DNA of 64,000 nucleotides from Pseudomonas chlororaphis (GCA_001023535.1 CP011020.1:1457001-1521000), one strand, 5' to 3'; positions 31,674 to 41,888 are shown, counted from the stretch's first letter. Notes: generated by a model from the sequence alone, not told the origin. Numbers and translations: made by a program.

Positions 31674-32311
31674 TACCAACGGCCGTCCCACGCCGCGAAG
31701 TTCTGCAACAGTTGCAGGCCGTGGGTATGGCTCTTTTCGGGGTGAAACTGCACGGCGAATCGCGAGCCGTCGGCCAGCGCCGCGGCGAAGTCGACGCCAT
31801 AGTGACCGCTGCCCACCACCTGCCGGGCATTGCCGGCCGCGATGTAGTAGCTGTGCACGAAATAGAAGCGCGCCAGGTCCGGGATGTTGTGCCACAGCGG
31901 GTGGTCCACCGTCTGCTTCACTTCGTTCCAGCCCATGTGCGGGACCTTCAGGTGCTCGCCGTCTTCATGCAGGCCCTTGCCAAAGAACTTCACCTGGCCC
32001 GGGAACAGGGAGATGCAATCGACGCCGTCGTTCTCTTCGCTGCGTTCGAGCAAGGCCTGCATGCCCACGCAGATACCGAGGAACGGACGGTCCTGGCTGA
32101 CTTCGTGCACCAGCTTGTCGAAGCCCAGGCGACGGATCTCGGCCATGCAATCGCGAATCGCGCCCACGCCAGGGAAGACCACCCGGTCGGCTTCGCGAAT
32201 CACATCGGCGTCACTGGTGATCAGCACCTTGCCGGCACCCACGTGTTCGAGGGCCTTGGCCACCGAGTGCAGGTTGCCCATGCCGTAATCGATAACCGCG
32301 ACCGTCTGCAT
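31673..32311 (-). CDS. hisH: Imidazole glycerol phosphate synthase, glutamine amidotransferase subunit
   Basis: A 212-residue class I glutaminase that supplies ammonia to HisF. The nucleophile cysteine is in [17 protein letters not shown] and the His/Glu of the triad are in [13 protein letters not shown]. The start [20 protein letters not shown] is canonical. Start and stop overlap its neighbours by a single base each (hisB upstream, DUF2164 downstream), so the cluster is tightly coupled. Confidence 0.97.
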   Translation of the reverse strand: MQTVAVIDYGMGNLHSVAKALEHVGAGKVLITSDADVIREADRVVFPGVGAIRDCMAEIRRLGFDKLVHEVSQDRPFLGICVGMQALLERSEENDGVDCISLFPGQVKFFGKGLHEDGEHLKVPHMGWNEVKQTVDHPLWHNIPDLARFYFVHSYYIAAGNARQVVGSGHYGVDFAAALADGSRFAVQFHPEKSHTHGLQLLQNFAAWDGRW

Positions 32312-32904
32312 TACAGGACGCCCTTGGTCGAAGGCATCTGCCCGGCCATGCGATCATCGAGCTCCACGGCCATGCGCAGCGCGCGGCCGAACGCCTTGAA
32401 CACGGTCTCGATCTGGTGGTGGGTGTTGTGCCCGCGCAGGTTGTCGATGTGCAGCGTCACGTTGGCGTGGTTGACGAAACCCTGGAAAAACTCCTGGAAC
32501 AGGTCGACGTCGAAGCCGCCGACGGTGGCACGGGTATACGGCACGTGCATCTGTAGGCCAGGACGGCCGGAGAAGTCGATGACCACTCGCGACAGCGCTT
32601 CATCGAGCGGGACATAGGCGTGGCCGTAGCGACGGATGCCTTTTTTGTCGCCGATGGCTTGGGTGAACGCTTGCCCCAGGGTGATACCGACGTCTTCCAC
32701 CGTGTGGTGGTCGTCGATATGCAGGTCGCCCTTGCTGACGATGTCCAGGTCGATCAGCCCGTGACGGGCGATCTGGTCCAGCATGTGCTCAAGAAAAGGC
32801 ACGCCGATATCAAACCGGGCCTTTCCGGTGCCATCCAGGTTGATCGAGGCTTTGATCTGGGTTTCCAGAGTGTCGCGCTCGACAGACGCCTTACGTTCGG
32901 CCAT
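32311..32904 (-). CDS. hisB: Imidazoleglycerol-phosphate dehydratase
   Basis: A 197-residue monofunctional dehydratase of histidine synthesis, Mn-dependent and 24-meric in known cases. The metal-binding repeats are seen in [19 protein letters not shown] with [19 protein letters not shown] sequence, and in [23 protein letters not shown]. The first gene of the his cluster. The ATG at 32902-32904 ([18 protein letters not shown]) is preferred over the GTG just before it. Confidence 0.97.
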   Translation of the reverse strand: MAERKASVERDTLETQIKASINLDGTGKARFDIGVPFLEHMLDQIARHGLIDLDIVSKGDLHIDDHHTVEDVGITLGQAFTQAIGDKKGIRRYGHAYVPLDEALSRVVIDFSGRPGLQMHVPYTRATVGGFDVDLFQEFFQGFVNHANVTLHIDNLRGHNTHHQIETVFKAFGRALRMAVELDDRMAGQMPSTKGVL

Positions 32905-33072
32905 CACCAGCTCCGCAAAATCATTGGGCGAAAAAGGCAGCCATTATAGGGGCGCGAGCGGCAAACAGAAACACGGGAGGTGATATCGCTGACGGGTTGT
33001 TGCCCGTCCTGTCGGGGTTAGACATGTCCATACAAGCCATGGACGCAAATGTTTGCCATCACCCAGACACAA

Positions 33073-33162
33073 ATGTGGGAGCGGGCTTGCCCGCGAAGAG
33101 GGTGTGTCAGTAAACATAAATGCTTCTGACCCACCGCCTTTGCGGGCAAGCCCGCTCCCACA
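33073..33162. repeat. REP pair
   Basis: A head-to-head doublet (33073-33098 and 33135-33162) of the GCGGGCAAG/CTTGCCCGC subtype. It lies in the gap upstream of hisB and downstream of the MFS gene. No his leader peptide or attenuator is recognisable there. Confidence 0.85.
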
Positions 33163-33198
33163 AAGATCGACTTTACCTTGAAGGTTCAGACAACCCTC

Positions 33199-34860
33199 TT
33201 AGTGGAACAACACCGCCGTCTTCTGCAGGGTCACCCACACGCCCCACGCCAACGGAATGCCCACCACCAGCCAGGCGGCGAGCGCCAGCAGCTTGGTGCC
33301 TGGTGCAGCTTTCCATTCCAGCGAAGTGGTGCTGTCGGCGCCCTTGTCATGGCCCAGCGCCTGTTCGGCGGCCAGCTCGGCGTCGGTCATGAAGTACTTG
33401 TCGGCGACCGGGCGAACCATCAGGTTGCACAGGAAGCCCAGCACCAGCAGGCCGGCGAGGATGTACAGGGTGATGTCGTAGGCCGCGGCACGTTCAACGC
33501 CGATGCTCAACTGATACTCACGCAGGTAGTTCACCAGCACCGGGCCCAGCACGCCGGCAGCGGCCCAGGCGGTCAACAGGCGACCATGGATCGCGCCGAC
33601 CATTTGCGTACCGAACAGGTCCGCCAGGTAGGCCGGCACGGTAGCGAAACCACCGCCGTACATCGACAGGATGATGCAGAACGCCGCCACGAACAGCGCG
33701 ACGTTGCCCAGGTGGCCCAGGTTCGGGATCAGCGCGTACAAGGCAAAGCCCAGGGCGAAGAACACGAAATAGGTGTTCTTGCGACCCAGGTAGTCCGAGA
33801 ACGATGCCCAGAAGAACCGGCCGCCGATATTGAACAGGCTCAACAGACCGGTGAAACCGGCGGCGATGGCCGCGATCTGGGCCAGTTGGCCAGCGTCCAG
33901 TTGGCCAAACGGCAGGTCGTTGCCGAGCAGCTTGCCGCCGAACACTTCCTGCAACAGGGGCGACGCCATGCCCAGGATGCCGATACCGGCGGAGACGTTC
34001 AGGCACAGCACCAGCCATACCAGACGGAACTGAGGGGTTTTCCAGGCCACGTTCACGTGCACGTGACGATGGGTGATCATCGCGTTCGCGGCTTTCTTCG
34101 GTGCCGGGGTCCAGCCTTCAGGCTTCCAGCCGGTCGGCGGCACGCGGTACGACAAGGCGCCACCGATCATGAACACGAAGTAGATCGCGGCCATGACCAG
34201 GAAGCTCTGCCACACGCCCACGCCGGTTGGCGAAGCGAAATGGTTCATCAGCGCCGCGGCCAGTGGTGCACCCACCATCGCACCGCCACCAAAGCCCATG
34301 ATCGCCATGCCGGTCGCCATGCCGCGCTTGTCCGGGAACCACTTGATCAGCGTGGACACGGGGGAAATGTAGCCCAGGCCCAGGCCGATACCACCGATTA
34401 CCCCGGAACCGACCCACATCAGCCAGATCTGATGGGTATAGATACCCAACGCGGAAATCAGCAAGCCACCGCACCAGCACAATGCCGACACGACGCCGGC
34501 CTTGCGTGGCCCGGCGTGTTCCAGCCAGCCACCCCAGATGGCTGCCGAGCAACCCAGGAAGATGAAGAACAGGGTGTAGATCCAGCCGAGCATCGAGATC
34601 GGCCAGTCGCATTGGGACGAGAAGACTTGCGAGATGAAGCTCATGTCCGGCGCACAGGCCACCGGTTTGGTGATCCCCAGGGCCTTGGACAGTGGCAACC
34701 AGAACACCGAGAAGCCATAGGCCATGCCGATGCACAGGTGGATGGCCAGCGCGGCCGGTGGAACCAGCCAACGGTTGAAACCGGGCTTGGCGATGATGCG
34801 CTCCTTGGAGAGGAACGCAGGCTGGTCGGCAACGCCGCCGGCCGTGATGCTCGTGCTCAT
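33199..34860 (-). CDS. OFA-family MFS transporter (oxalate/formate antiporter-like)
   Basis: A 553-residue major facilitator with about 12 hydrophobic segments. OFA signatures are WLVPPAALAIHLCIGMAYGFSVFWLPL at the start (in parts) and GGIGLGLGYISPVSTLIKWFPDKRGMATGMAIMGFG in the centre (in parts). A charged cytosolic loop follows GWKPEGWTPAPKKAANAMIT. The family moves small carboxylates (oxalate, formate, possibly lactate), but the true substrate cannot be read from sequence. It is monocistronic, and AsmA is transcribed away from it. Confidence 0.85.
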   Translation of the reverse strand: MSTSITAGGVADQPAFLSKERIIAKPGFNRWLVPPAALAIHLCIGMAYGFSVFWLPLSKALGITKPVACAPDMSFISQVFSSQCDWPISMLGWIYTLFFIFLGCSAAIWGGWLEHAGPRKAGVVSALCWCGGLLISALGIYTHQIWLMWVGSGVIGGIGLGLGYISPVSTLIKWFPDKRGMATGMAIMGFGGGAMVGAPLAAALMNHFASPTGVGVWQSFLVMAAIYFVFMIGGALSYRVPPTGWKPEGWTPAPKKAANAMITHRHVHVNVAWKTPQFRLVWLVLCLNVSAGIGILGMASPLLQEVFGGKLLGNDLPFGQLDAGQLAQIAAIAAGFTGLLSLFNIGGRFFWASFSDYLGRKNTYFVFFALGFALYALIPNLGHLGNVALFVAAFCIILSMYGGGFATVPAYLADLFGTQMVGAIHGRLLTAWAAAGVLGPVLVNYLREYQLSIGVERAAAYDITLYILAGLLVLGFLCNLMVRPVADKYFMTDAELAAEQALGHDKGADSTTSLEWKAAPGTKLLALAAWLVVGIPLAWGVWVTLQKTAVLFH

Positions 34861-35230
34861 TGTGTATCCCCCAATTATTAGAATGGTTCACCAGCCACGC
34901 ATCACCCTCAGCCTTCATTGCACGCAGGCATGGCTGTATTTTCTGGTGAAGCTCCATAGTAGTGCGACATCAAGTCGCAGAAGGACGGCGAACGGACGAA
35001 AGGTTACCACTTGCAGGTGACAGAAAAACCAAAGTGATATCACCTTTTTCATGTCATCTGTCTTATCGCGCCGATGCCAGGTTTCTGTAGGGGGCTAACC
35101 ATTTATTTTTTTCACGCCCCTTCTTGAGGGGCTGGGGCGCCGGGCGTCACCCATGATCGGCCAACGCGCCGTCACTCACGGCGTTATACTCCCAGGCTAA
35201 ATTTTGAACTCAACCTATAAGGATTCGCCC
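34861..35230. other. Divergent intergenic region between MFS transporter and asmA
   Basis: About 370 bp with no gene. It must hold the two outward promoters. The only distinct element I see is the perfect 10-bp palindrome GTGATATCAC at 35034-35043, next to a T-rich stretch, which could be an operator. An AAGGA Shine-Dalgarno precedes asmA at 35219-35223. Confidence 0.5.
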
Positions 35231-37459
35231 ATGAAAGCGTTCGGCAAAATCCTGGGTCTGGTACTTCTCGGGCTGTTGCTGATCATTGTGGCCCTGGGCT
35301 TCGCCCTGACCCACCTCTTCGATCCCAACGACTACAAAGAAGAAATCCGCCAGATAGCCCGCGACAAAGCCCACATTGAGCTGACCCTCAATGGCGACAT
35401 CGGCTGGAGTCTGTTTCCATGGCTGGGTCTGGAACTGCACGAGGCCAGCGTGGCGACCCTGGCCAACCCGACACAACCGTTCGCCGACCTGCAGATGCTT
35501 GGCCTGTCGGTGCGGGTGATGCCGCTGCTGCGCCGCGAAGTGCAGATGAGCGACGTGCGGGTCGAAGGCCTGAACCTGCGCCTGAACCGCGACAAGAACG
35601 GCCACGGCAACTGGGAAGACATCGGCAAGGCGCCTGCCACGACGACAGCGAGCGCGCCGACTCCGGCACCGACCGAACAGCCGTCGACGCCGGCCAGCAC
35701 CACGCCCGAAAAACCGGCCCAGCCGACCCGCCTGGACATCGACAGCCTGACCGTGAACAACGCCCGGGTCGAGTACACCGATGAGCAGACCGGCAAGCAA
35801 TTCACTGCCGAAAGCATCCAGCTGAGCACCGGCGCGGTCCACGACTCGACCAACATCCCGGTCACTCTCACCGCGTTCCTGTCCAGCAACCAGCCGGCCG
35901 TGCGCGTGCGCACCGAGGTCACCGGCGAGCTGCGTTTCGAACGCGCCCTGCAGCGCTACAAGTTCGAAGACCTGAAACTGTCCGGCGAAGTCACAGGCGA
36001 CCCCTTGCAGGGCAAGACCCTGAATTTTGCCGCCCAAGGCCAACTGTTCCTCGACAAGGCGGCGAACGTTGCCGAGTGGACCGGCATCAAGCTGTCGCTC
36101 AACCAACTGCGCGCCTTGGGCGAACTGAAGGTCAACGACCTCGACAAGACCCCGCAGCTTAACGGCGGCCTGTCGATTGCCCAGTTCGACCTGGCGAAGT
36201 TCGTCGACAGCGTCGGGCAGAAACTGCCAGCCATGGCCGAAGGCAGCTTGAGCAAGGTCGAACTGGTCAGCCGTGTCGCCGGCACGCCGACCAGTGTCGA
36301 GTTCAACAATATCAACCTGAAAGTCGACGACAGCAGCTTCAGCGGCCGCATTGCCGTGGAGGATTTCGCCAAGCAATCCCTGCGTGCACAGCTCAAGGCC
36401 GACACGTTCAACGTCGACCGCTACCTGCCGCCCAAATCCGCCGAGGCCGACAGCTCCAAGGCCGCCCGCGAAGCCGAAGTCAGCAGCACCGAGGCCAGTG
36501 CCATGGCGGGCGCCGGCACCACTCCGCTGCCGAATGCACCGACCCAGGGCGCCTGGAGCAACGACCGGCTGTTTCCGGTGGAACGCCTGGGCAAGCTGGA
36601 CCTCGACGCCGACCTGACCTTCGGCCAACTGACCCTCGACAAACTGCCGATCCAGAACGCCGCACTCAAGGCCACAGGCCTGGGCGGGCTGCTGACCTTG
36701 GAGAACCTGCGTGGCGATCTGTACAACGGCAGCTTCGAGGCCAAGGGCACCCTGGACGTGCGCCAGCCGACGCCACAATTGAACCTGCAAACCCGCATCA
36801 ACCGGGTGCCGGCCGAGAAGATCATCGAAAGCCAGGGCAAGGCTGCGCCCGTCAAGGGGCTGGTGACGCTCAACAGCGCGGTGACCGCCAGCGGCAACAG
36901 CCAGAAAGCCCTGATCGAGAGCCTCAACGGCAACGCCGGATTCGTCATCAACGATGGCGTGCTGCTCAATGCCAATCTCGAACAGCAGCTGTGCAAGGGC
37001 ATCGCCACCCTCAATCGCAAGGCGCTCAGCGGCGAGCCCCGGGGCAAGGACACGCCGTTCCAGCAGCTCAACGGCAACCTGACGTTCCTCAATGGCGTGG
37101 CCAGCAACCCCGACCTGAAGGTGCGCATCCCCGGCATGACGGTCAACGGCAACGGCGATATCGACCTGCGAGTGCTGGGCATGGACTATCGCGTCGGGAT
37201 CATCGTCGAAGGCGACAAGAGCGACATGCCCGACCCGGCCTGCCAGGTCAACGAGCGCTATGTCGACATCGAATGGCCGTTGCGCTGCCGTGGCCCGCTG
37301 GAACTGGGCGCCAAGGCATGCCGCCTGGACAGCGAAGGGATGGGCAAGGTCGCGGCGAAACTGGCCGGTGACCGCCTCGAAGACAAGATCGACGAAAAGC
37401 TGGGCGACAAAGTCAGCCCCGAGGTGAAAAACGCGCTCAAGGGGCTGTTCAAGCGATGA
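35231..37459 (+). CDS. asmA: AsmA family protein
   Basis: A 742-residue envelope protein anchored by one N-terminal helix (ILGLVLLGLLLIIVALGFAL). The AsmA signature follows (FDPNDYKEEIRQIARDKAHIELTLNGDIGWSLFPWLGLEL in parts). A long beta-rich periplasmic body has a Pro/Thr/Ala linker near residues 135-165. The C-terminal AsmA region includes KGLVTLNSAVTASGNSQKAL and GDIDLRVLGMDYRVGI. AsmA-like proteins are bridge-like phospholipid transporters between membranes. The ATG at 35231 follows AAGGA. Its stop overlaps the mutY start by 4 nt. Confidence 0.93.
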   Translation: MKAFGKILGLVLLGLLLIIVALGFALTHLFDPNDYKEEIRQIARDKAHIELTLNGDIGWSLFPWLGLELHEASVATLANPTQPFADLQMLGLSVRVMPLLRREVQMSDVRVEGLNLRLNRDKNGHGNWEDIGKAPATTTASAPTPAPTEQPSTPASTTPEKPAQPTRLDIDSLTVNNARVEYTDEQTGKQFTAESIQLSTGAVHDSTNIPVTLTAFLSSNQPAVRVRTEVTGELRFERALQRYKFEDLKLSGEVTGDPLQGKTLNFAAQGQLFLDKAANVAEWTGIKLSLNQLRALGELKVNDLDKTPQLNGGLSIAQFDLAKFVDSVGQKLPAMAEGSLSKVELVSRVAGTPTSVEFNNINLKVDDSSFSGRIAVEDFAKQSLRAQLKADTFNVDRYLPPKSAEADSSKAAREAEVSSTEASAMAGAGTTPLPNAPTQGAWSNDRLFPVERLGKLDLDADLTFGQLTLDKLPIQNAALKATGLGGLLTLENLRGDLYNGSFEAKGTLDVRQPTPQLNLQTRINRVPAEKIIESQGKAAPVKGLVTLNSAVTASGNSQKALIESLNGNAGFVINDGVLLNANLEQQLCKGIATLNRKALSGEPRGKDTPFQQLNGNLTFLNGVASNPDLKVRIPGMTVNGNGDIDLRVLGMDYRVGIIVEGDKSDMPDPACQVNERYVDIEWPLRCRGPLELGAKACRLDSEGMGKVAAKLAGDRLEDKIDEKLGDKVSPEVKNALKGLFKR

Positions 37460-38523
37460 CCGCCGAGCAATTTTCCAGCGCCGTGCTGGACTGGTTCGAC
37501 CGCCACGGACGCCACGACCTGCCCTGGCAACAGGGCATCACGCCGTATCGGGTGTGGGTGTCGGAGATCATGCTGCAGCAGACCCAGGTCAGCACCGTAC
37601 TCGGTTACTTCGATCGCTTCATGGCCTCGCTGCCCACGGTCCAGGCCCTGGCCGCCGCGCCGGAAGATGAAGTCCTGCACCTGTGGACCGGGCTGGGCTA
37701 CTACACCCGTGCGCGCAACCTGCAGAAAACCGCGAAGATCGTCGTCGACCAGTATGGCGGCGAGTTCCCCCGGGATGTGGAGAAACTGACCGAGTTGCCA
37801 GGCATCGGCCTGTCCACTGCTGGCGCCATCGCCAGTATCAGCATGGGCCTGCGCGCGCCGATCCTCGATGGCAACGTCAAGCGGGTGCTGGCGCGCTTCA
37901 CCGCCCAGGAAGGTTACCCAGGCGAACCCAAGGTGGCGAAACAGCTCTGGGCCACCGCCGAGCGCTTCACGCCGCAGGACCGGGTCAACGCCTACACCCA
38001 GGCGATGATGGACCTGGGAGCCACCCTCTGTACTCGCAGCAAGCCCAGTTGCCTGCTCTGCCCACTGAAAAAGGGCTGCGAAGCGCACATGCTGGGCCTG
38101 GAAACTCGCTACCCGATACCCAAGCCACGCAAAGAGGTGCCCAAGAAACGCACCTTGATGCCGATGCTGGCCAACCATGAAGGCGCGATCCTGCTTTACC
38201 GTCGTCCTTCCACCGGCCTGTGGGGCGGCCTGTGGAGCCTGCCGGAACTCGACGACCTCGATGATTTGCAGCATTTGGCCCTGCAACACGCGCTGGAGCT
38301 GGGCAACCAGCAGCAATTGCCGAGCCTGGTGCACACTTTCAGCCATTTCCAGCTGGCCATCGAGCCCTGGCTGGTCCAGGTCCGGGAAACCGGCCATCAC
38401 GTGGCCGAGGCCGACTGGCTCTGGTATAACCTCGCCACCCCGCCGCGCCTGGGCCTCGCCGCTCCGGTCAAGACCTTGCTCGAACGCGCGGCCGCCGTAT
38501 TGAACGCAGGAGAGTTGCAATGA
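37456..38523 (+). CDS. mutY: A/G-specific adenine DNA glycosylase
   Basis: A 355-residue MutY that removes adenine mispaired with 8-oxoguanine. The catalytic Glu is in [14 protein letters not shown] and the helix-hairpin-helix is [15 protein letters not shown]. The catalytic Asp is in [11 protein letters not shown]. The iron-sulfur cluster has four cysteines in [17 protein letters not shown]. The C-terminal NUDIX-like domain that reads 8-oxoG begins near residue 230 ([21 protein letters not shown]). It is coupled to asmA upstream and yggX downstream by 4-nt overlaps. Confidence 0.97.
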   Translation: MTAEQFSSAVLDWFDRHGRHDLPWQQGITPYRVWVSEIMLQQTQVSTVLGYFDRFMASLPTVQALAAAPEDEVLHLWTGLGYYTRARNLQKTAKIVVDQYGGEFPRDVEKLTELPGIGLSTAGAIASISMGLRAPILDGNVKRVLARFTAQEGYPGEPKVAKQLWATAERFTPQDRVNAYTQAMMDLGATLCTRSKPSCLLCPLKKGCEAHMLGLETRYPIPKPRKEVPKKRTLMPMLANHEGAILLYRRPSTGLWGGLWSLPELDDLDDLQHLALQHALELGNQQQLPSLVHTFSHFQLAIEPWLVQVRETGHHVAEADWLWYNLATPPRLGLAAPVKTLLERAAAVLNAGELQ

Positions 38524-38792
38524 CCCGCACCATCATGTGCCGCAAGTACAAAGAAGAACTCGAAGGCCTGGAACGTGCGCCGTTCCCGGGCGCCAAGGGG
38601 CAGGACATCTACGACCACGTCTCGGCCAAGGCCTGGGGCGACTGGCAAAAACACCAGACCCTGCTGATCAACGAAAAACGCCTGAACATGATGAACGCTG
38701 AAGACCGCAAGTACCTTCAGGGCGAAATGGACAAGTTCTTTTCCGGCGAAGATTACGCCAAGGCCGAAGGCTACGTACCGCCGTCCGAATAA
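38520..38792 (+). CDS. yggX: Fe(2+)-trafficking / oxidative damage protection protein YggX
   Basis: A 90-residue YggX with the conserved start [21 protein letters not shown] and its single cysteine at position 7, then [25 protein letters not shown] in parts. It protects iron-sulfur enzymes from oxidation and influences iron traffic. The ATG overlaps the mutY stop by 4 nt. MutY carries an Fe-S cluster, and the pairing mutY-yggX is conserved. Confidence 0.97.
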   Translation: MTRTIMCRKYKEELEGLERAPFPGAKGQDIYDHVSAKAWGDWQKHQTLLINEKRLNMMNAEDRKYLQGEMDKFFSGEDYAKAEGYVPPSE

Positions 38793-38894
38793 GCTGTAGC
38801 GACCGGGGGCGAATCGTAAGCGACGGTAATAATTAAATATTTTTTGATAACGTGCTTGACGCCCCCCTGAAAAACCCGTTTAATGCGCCCCGTT

Positions 38895-38970
38895 GCCCAG
38901 ATAGCTCAGTCGGTAGAGCAGGGGATTGAAAATCCCCGTGTCGGCGGTTCGATTCCGTCTCTGGGCACCA
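38895..38970 (+). tRNA. tRNA-Phe (anticodon GAA)
   Basis: A 76-nt cloverleaf. The acceptor GCCCAGA pairs with TCTGGGC, the D-loop is AGCTCAGTCGGTAGAGC, and the anticodon stem-loop GGGGATTGAAAATCCCC has anticodon GAA. TTCGATT is in the T-loop and the CCA is encoded. A terminator follows. Confidence 0.97.
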
Positions 38971-38978
38971 AATACCGA

Positions 38979-39012
38979 AAACCCCGATCAAGTGATTGAT
39001 CGGGGTTTTTTA
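38979..39012 (+). terminator. Rho-independent terminator of tRNA-Phe
   Basis: AACCCCGATCA pairs with TGATCGGGGTT across a short loop, followed by a T run at 39006-39011. Confidence 0.9.
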
Positions 39013-39096
39013 TTGCCTGGGGTTTCTTCCCCCCACCCAACCGACTCCGCTACATTCGACCCTCGTCACTCCACCTCCCCCAACAAACGAGTCGAC

Positions 39097-39426
39097 ATGG
39101 ACATCACCGGCATCCCCTTTGGCACCACCGATTGGTCAACCATCGAACCCACCGTACACAACGGCGTTACCGGAACGGCGTATTGGCGCACCCGGCAGTT
39201 CGGGAACATCCGGGTCAGGATGGTGGAGTACACGGCGGGCTACCTGGCTGATCACTGGTGCACCAAGGGCCACATCCTGTTTTGCCTGAAAGGCGAGCTG
39301 AGCACCGAACTGGAGGACGGCCGGCAATTTGTGCTCAAGCCCGGCATGAGCTACCAGGTGGCCGATCAGGCCGAACCGCATCGTTCTTCCACCGCCCAAG
39401 GTGCCACGCTGTTCGTGGTGGATTGA
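39097..39426 (+). CDS. DHCW-motif cupin fold protein
   Basis: A 109-residue single-domain cupin. The family motif is seen in LADHWCTKGHILFCLKGEL (residues about 47-65), followed by LKPGMSYQVADQAEPHRSST with the second cupin histidine. The metal or ligand is unknown. The ATG at 39097 (MDITGIPFGTTDW) is the family start, and the open frame further upstream crosses the tRNA terminator. It is the first gene of the accessory stretch after tRNA-Phe. Confidence 0.88.
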   Translation: MDITGIPFGTTDWSTIEPTVHNGVTGTAYWRTRQFGNIRVRMVEYTAGYLADHWCTKGHILFCLKGELSTELEDGRQFVLKPGMSYQVADQAEPHRSSTAQGATLFVVD

Positions 39427-39490
39427 TTCGAAGCGAGCGCCTCGAAGCTGTAGCATGGGCAGCCTTATTTTTACGTCAGGAGCCCGGCCC

Positions 39491-39898
39491 ATGGCATCGG
39501 TGAACAAGCAGCAAAAGCGCACTCAGCGCGCCAAGGCGAAAGCCAAGAAGAACCGCATCCAGCGTGCCGCGGCACCAAACGACTTTCTGGACCCGAACGA
39601 TGAGCGCATCGACCTGGAGACGGTAGACCTGTCGGAACTGTTCGAATCCATGCGCGCCGCCGAAAAGGTCAGCCAGCAGGCCATGTGCTCGGTCTTCCTG
39701 GCGCATCCGTTGCTGGCCCTCGTCCTGGAGCAGGAGGGCGAGGAAGAAGCCACTGACTTCATCTTTACCGCGCTGATCGAATACCGGCGCCTGACCACCG
39801 GTGTCGATGAGCAAGCGGCCCTGGACTGGGTCGAAAGCCCGCAATTCCAGGCTGACTATGTCGCCGCCTCCCAGGCGCTGACGCAGCATCCGGATTAA
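39491..39898 (+). CDS. Small protein with lysine/arginine-rich N-terminus (paralogue 1 of 3)
   Basis: A 135-residue protein of unknown function. The first 28 residues are strongly basic (MASVNKQQKRTQRAKAKAKK), then an acidic helical body ends with ALDWVESPQFQADYVAASQA. A second intact copy lies at 44160-44606 with the same start (MASLNKQQKRAKRAKDKAKQ) and a similar end. A third decayed copy is at 45371-45493. The basic leader could bind nucleic acid, but that is only inferred from charge. The three copies bracket the DUF1016, phytochrome and VapBC genes. Confidence 0.7.
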   Translation: MASVNKQQKRTQRAKAKAKKNRIQRAAAPNDFLDPNDERIDLETVDLSELFESMRAAEKVSQQAMCSVFLAHPLLALVLEQEGEEEATDFIFTALIEYRRLTTGVDEQAALDWVESPQFQADYVAASQALTQHPD

Positions 39899-40150
39899 TT
39901 TCGCGCCTGGTCAATGAGAGGCTGTTCACGCCGGGTGGGCAGCCTCTTCGTCACGTATTCGCCTCTATTGGTGTGCCTACAGCTTTCTCGGATAGGTCCT
40001 ACATGTCGGCGACACGTGGCCTAGCCAGTCCTCAAATCGGTCTGGCGTGACTCCCACTCTTTTCCTCCCGATCAATCAGCTTCGTCCGGCATCATCGAAA
40101 CGCCGCGTGGCGCATCCTTTCGGTCCGCCCACTCCTTTGGCAGACATTCG

Positions 40151-41209
40151 ATGAGCTCCCTTCTCCCCCAGGATGACCCGACACTGGCCCCACTCATCAG
40201 CGAGCTGGGTGACCTGATCCGGCAGGCACGACAGAAGGTGCTGCGCGCCGTTGATACCCTTCAAGTGCAAACCTGCTGGCAGATCGGCCGGCATATCGTC
40301 GAGTTCGAACAGGGCGGTGCCGAGCGGGCTGCTTATGGCGCGCGATTGCTGCCGACATTGGCCATCGAGCTTACGACGAAGTTCGGAAAAGGGTTTGATG
40401 AAAGAAATTTGCGGCACATGCGCGACTTTTATCAGACATTCCAAATTTGGAACGCAGTGCGTACCGAATTAAGCTGGACCCACTACCGCACGCTCCTGCG
40501 CGTAGAAAACGACGCAGCTCGCCAGTGGTACATGCACGAAGCCACCACACAAGGCTGGTCAACCCGGGCCCTGGAGCGTCAGATCGGTACCTTCTACTAC
40601 GAACGCCTGCTGGCAAGCCGTGACCAGCCTGCGGTGAAAGAGGAAGCGGCGGCCAAGCTCAAGGAGATTGACCTGGGCCCCAGGGACATTGTCAGAGACC
40701 CTGTCGTCCTGGAGTTCCTAGGGCTGCCGAATGCCGGCACCTTGTTGGAAACCAACCTGGAACAGGCCTTGATCGACCAACTACAAGGCTTTCTCCTTGA
40801 GCTGGGCAAGGGCTTCGCCTTCGTTGCGCGCCAACAGCGCATCAGCACCGAAAGCAAGGACTTCTACCTGGACCTGGTGTTCTACAACTACCTGCTCAAG
40901 TGCTTCGTGATTGTCGACCTCAAGCGCGGTGAGCTGAGCCATCAGGACATCGGGCAAATGGACATGTACGTGCGCCTCTATGACGAGCTGAAGCGCGGGC
41001 CCGGCGACAAACCCACCGTCGGCATCATCCTCTGCGCCCAGAAGGACGAATCCGTGGTGCGCTACTCCGTCTTGCACGGCAACGAACAGCTGTTTGCCAG
41101 CCAGTATCAGCTCGTCCTTCCATCGGAAGAAGAATTGCGCCAGGCCCTGGATCGCGAGCGGGCGCGGCTTGAAGAAGCCAACCGCCAGACGGGCGATAAA
41201 AGCGGATAA
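40151..41209 (+). CDS. DUF1016 / PDDEXK nuclease domain-containing protein (YhcG family)
   Basis: A 352-residue protein. The N-terminal DUF1016 domain contains QTCWQIGRHIVEFEQGGAER and GFDERNLRHMRDFY, then WTHYRTLLRVEN. The C-terminal PD-(D/E)XK nuclease fold is seen as FYLDLVFYNYLLKCFVIVDLK, where the D, D and xK positions are in place. Family members often travel with restriction-modification or defence genes. None is adjacent here. The gap to bphO is 73 nt, so read-through is possible. Role unknown. Confidence 0.88.
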   Translation: MSSLLPQDDPTLAPLISELGDLIRQARQKVLRAVDTLQVQTCWQIGRHIVEFEQGGAERAAYGARLLPTLAIELTTKFGKGFDERNLRHMRDFYQTFQIWNAVRTELSWTHYRTLLRVENDAARQWYMHEATTQGWSTRALERQIGTFYYERLLASRDQPAVKEEAAAKLKEIDLGPRDIVRDPVVLEFLGLPNAGTLLETNLEQALIDQLQGFLLELGKGFAFVARQQRISTESKDFYLDLVFYNYLLKCFVIVDLKRGELSHQDIGQMDMYVRLYDELKRGPGDKPTVGIILCAQKDESVVRYSVLHGNEQLFASQYQLVLPSEEELRQALDRERARLEEANRQTGDKSG

Positions 41210-41282
41210 CCCTTTCAGAAATCCTGTGTACCATTGACGCGGATTTTTTTCCGTAACACGCCACCAAAGAGCTCTTTCCTGC

Positions 41283-41888
41283 ATGTCATCGGCCGCACCC
41301 CACCCTTCCCTGATCCAGGCATTGCGGACCGAAACCGCCACCCTGCACATTGCCTTGGAGAAACGCCTGCCGTTTTTCTCCGAGCGCCTGGATCTCGCGC
41401 TGTATCGGCGCTTGATGGCGGCCTACTACGGTTTTTACCAGCCGCTGGAACAACGGCTTCACGTGCTTGCGCTGATACCGACCGGGCTGGACCAATCCCT
41501 GCGTGTCAAGCTCCCGGTGCTGCGGGCGGACCTCACGGCGCTGGGCCTGGATGACGCCGCAATCGACGCCCTGCCGACTTGCCAGGCGCTTCCCCGGATC
41601 GACTCGCGCGCCGCGGCGCTGGGTGTTTCCTATGTGCTGGAAGGCGCGACCCTTGGCGGGCAGATCCTGCGGCGCCGGGTGGCTGAGCAGTTGGGGCTCG
41701 ATGCTTCCAGCGGCGCGGCGTTTCTCGACGTTTATGGTGAGTTCACCGGCCGACGCTGGAAGGACTTCCTCCAATACCTGGACGACAGGAACCTTGACCA
41801 AGCCCAAACGCTCGAAGTCACAAACGCTGCCAAGGCGACGTTTACCTATTTTGAACACTGGCTGGACAGCCAGGAGGTCCTGTTATGA
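41283..41888 (+). CDS. bphO: Heme oxygenase (biliverdin-producing), bacteriophytochrome partner
   Basis: A 201-residue BphO-type heme oxygenase that opens heme to biliverdin IXa, the chromophore of the phytochrome next door. The proximal heme ligand is His22 (RTETATLHIALEKRLPFF). The distal helix shows the glycine-rich LGVSYVLEGATLGGQIL. Its stop overlaps the bphP ATG by 4 nt, so enzyme and apoprotein are produced together. Confidence 0.94.
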   Translation: MSSAAPHPSLIQALRTETATLHIALEKRLPFFSERLDLALYRRLMAAYYGFYQPLEQRLHVLALIPTGLDQSLRVKLPVLRADLTALGLDDAAIDALPTCQALPRIDSRAAALGVSYVLEGATLGGQILRRRVAEQLGLDASSGAAFLDVYGEFTGRRWKDFLQYLDDRNLDQAQTLEVTNAAKATFTYFEHWLDSQEVLL

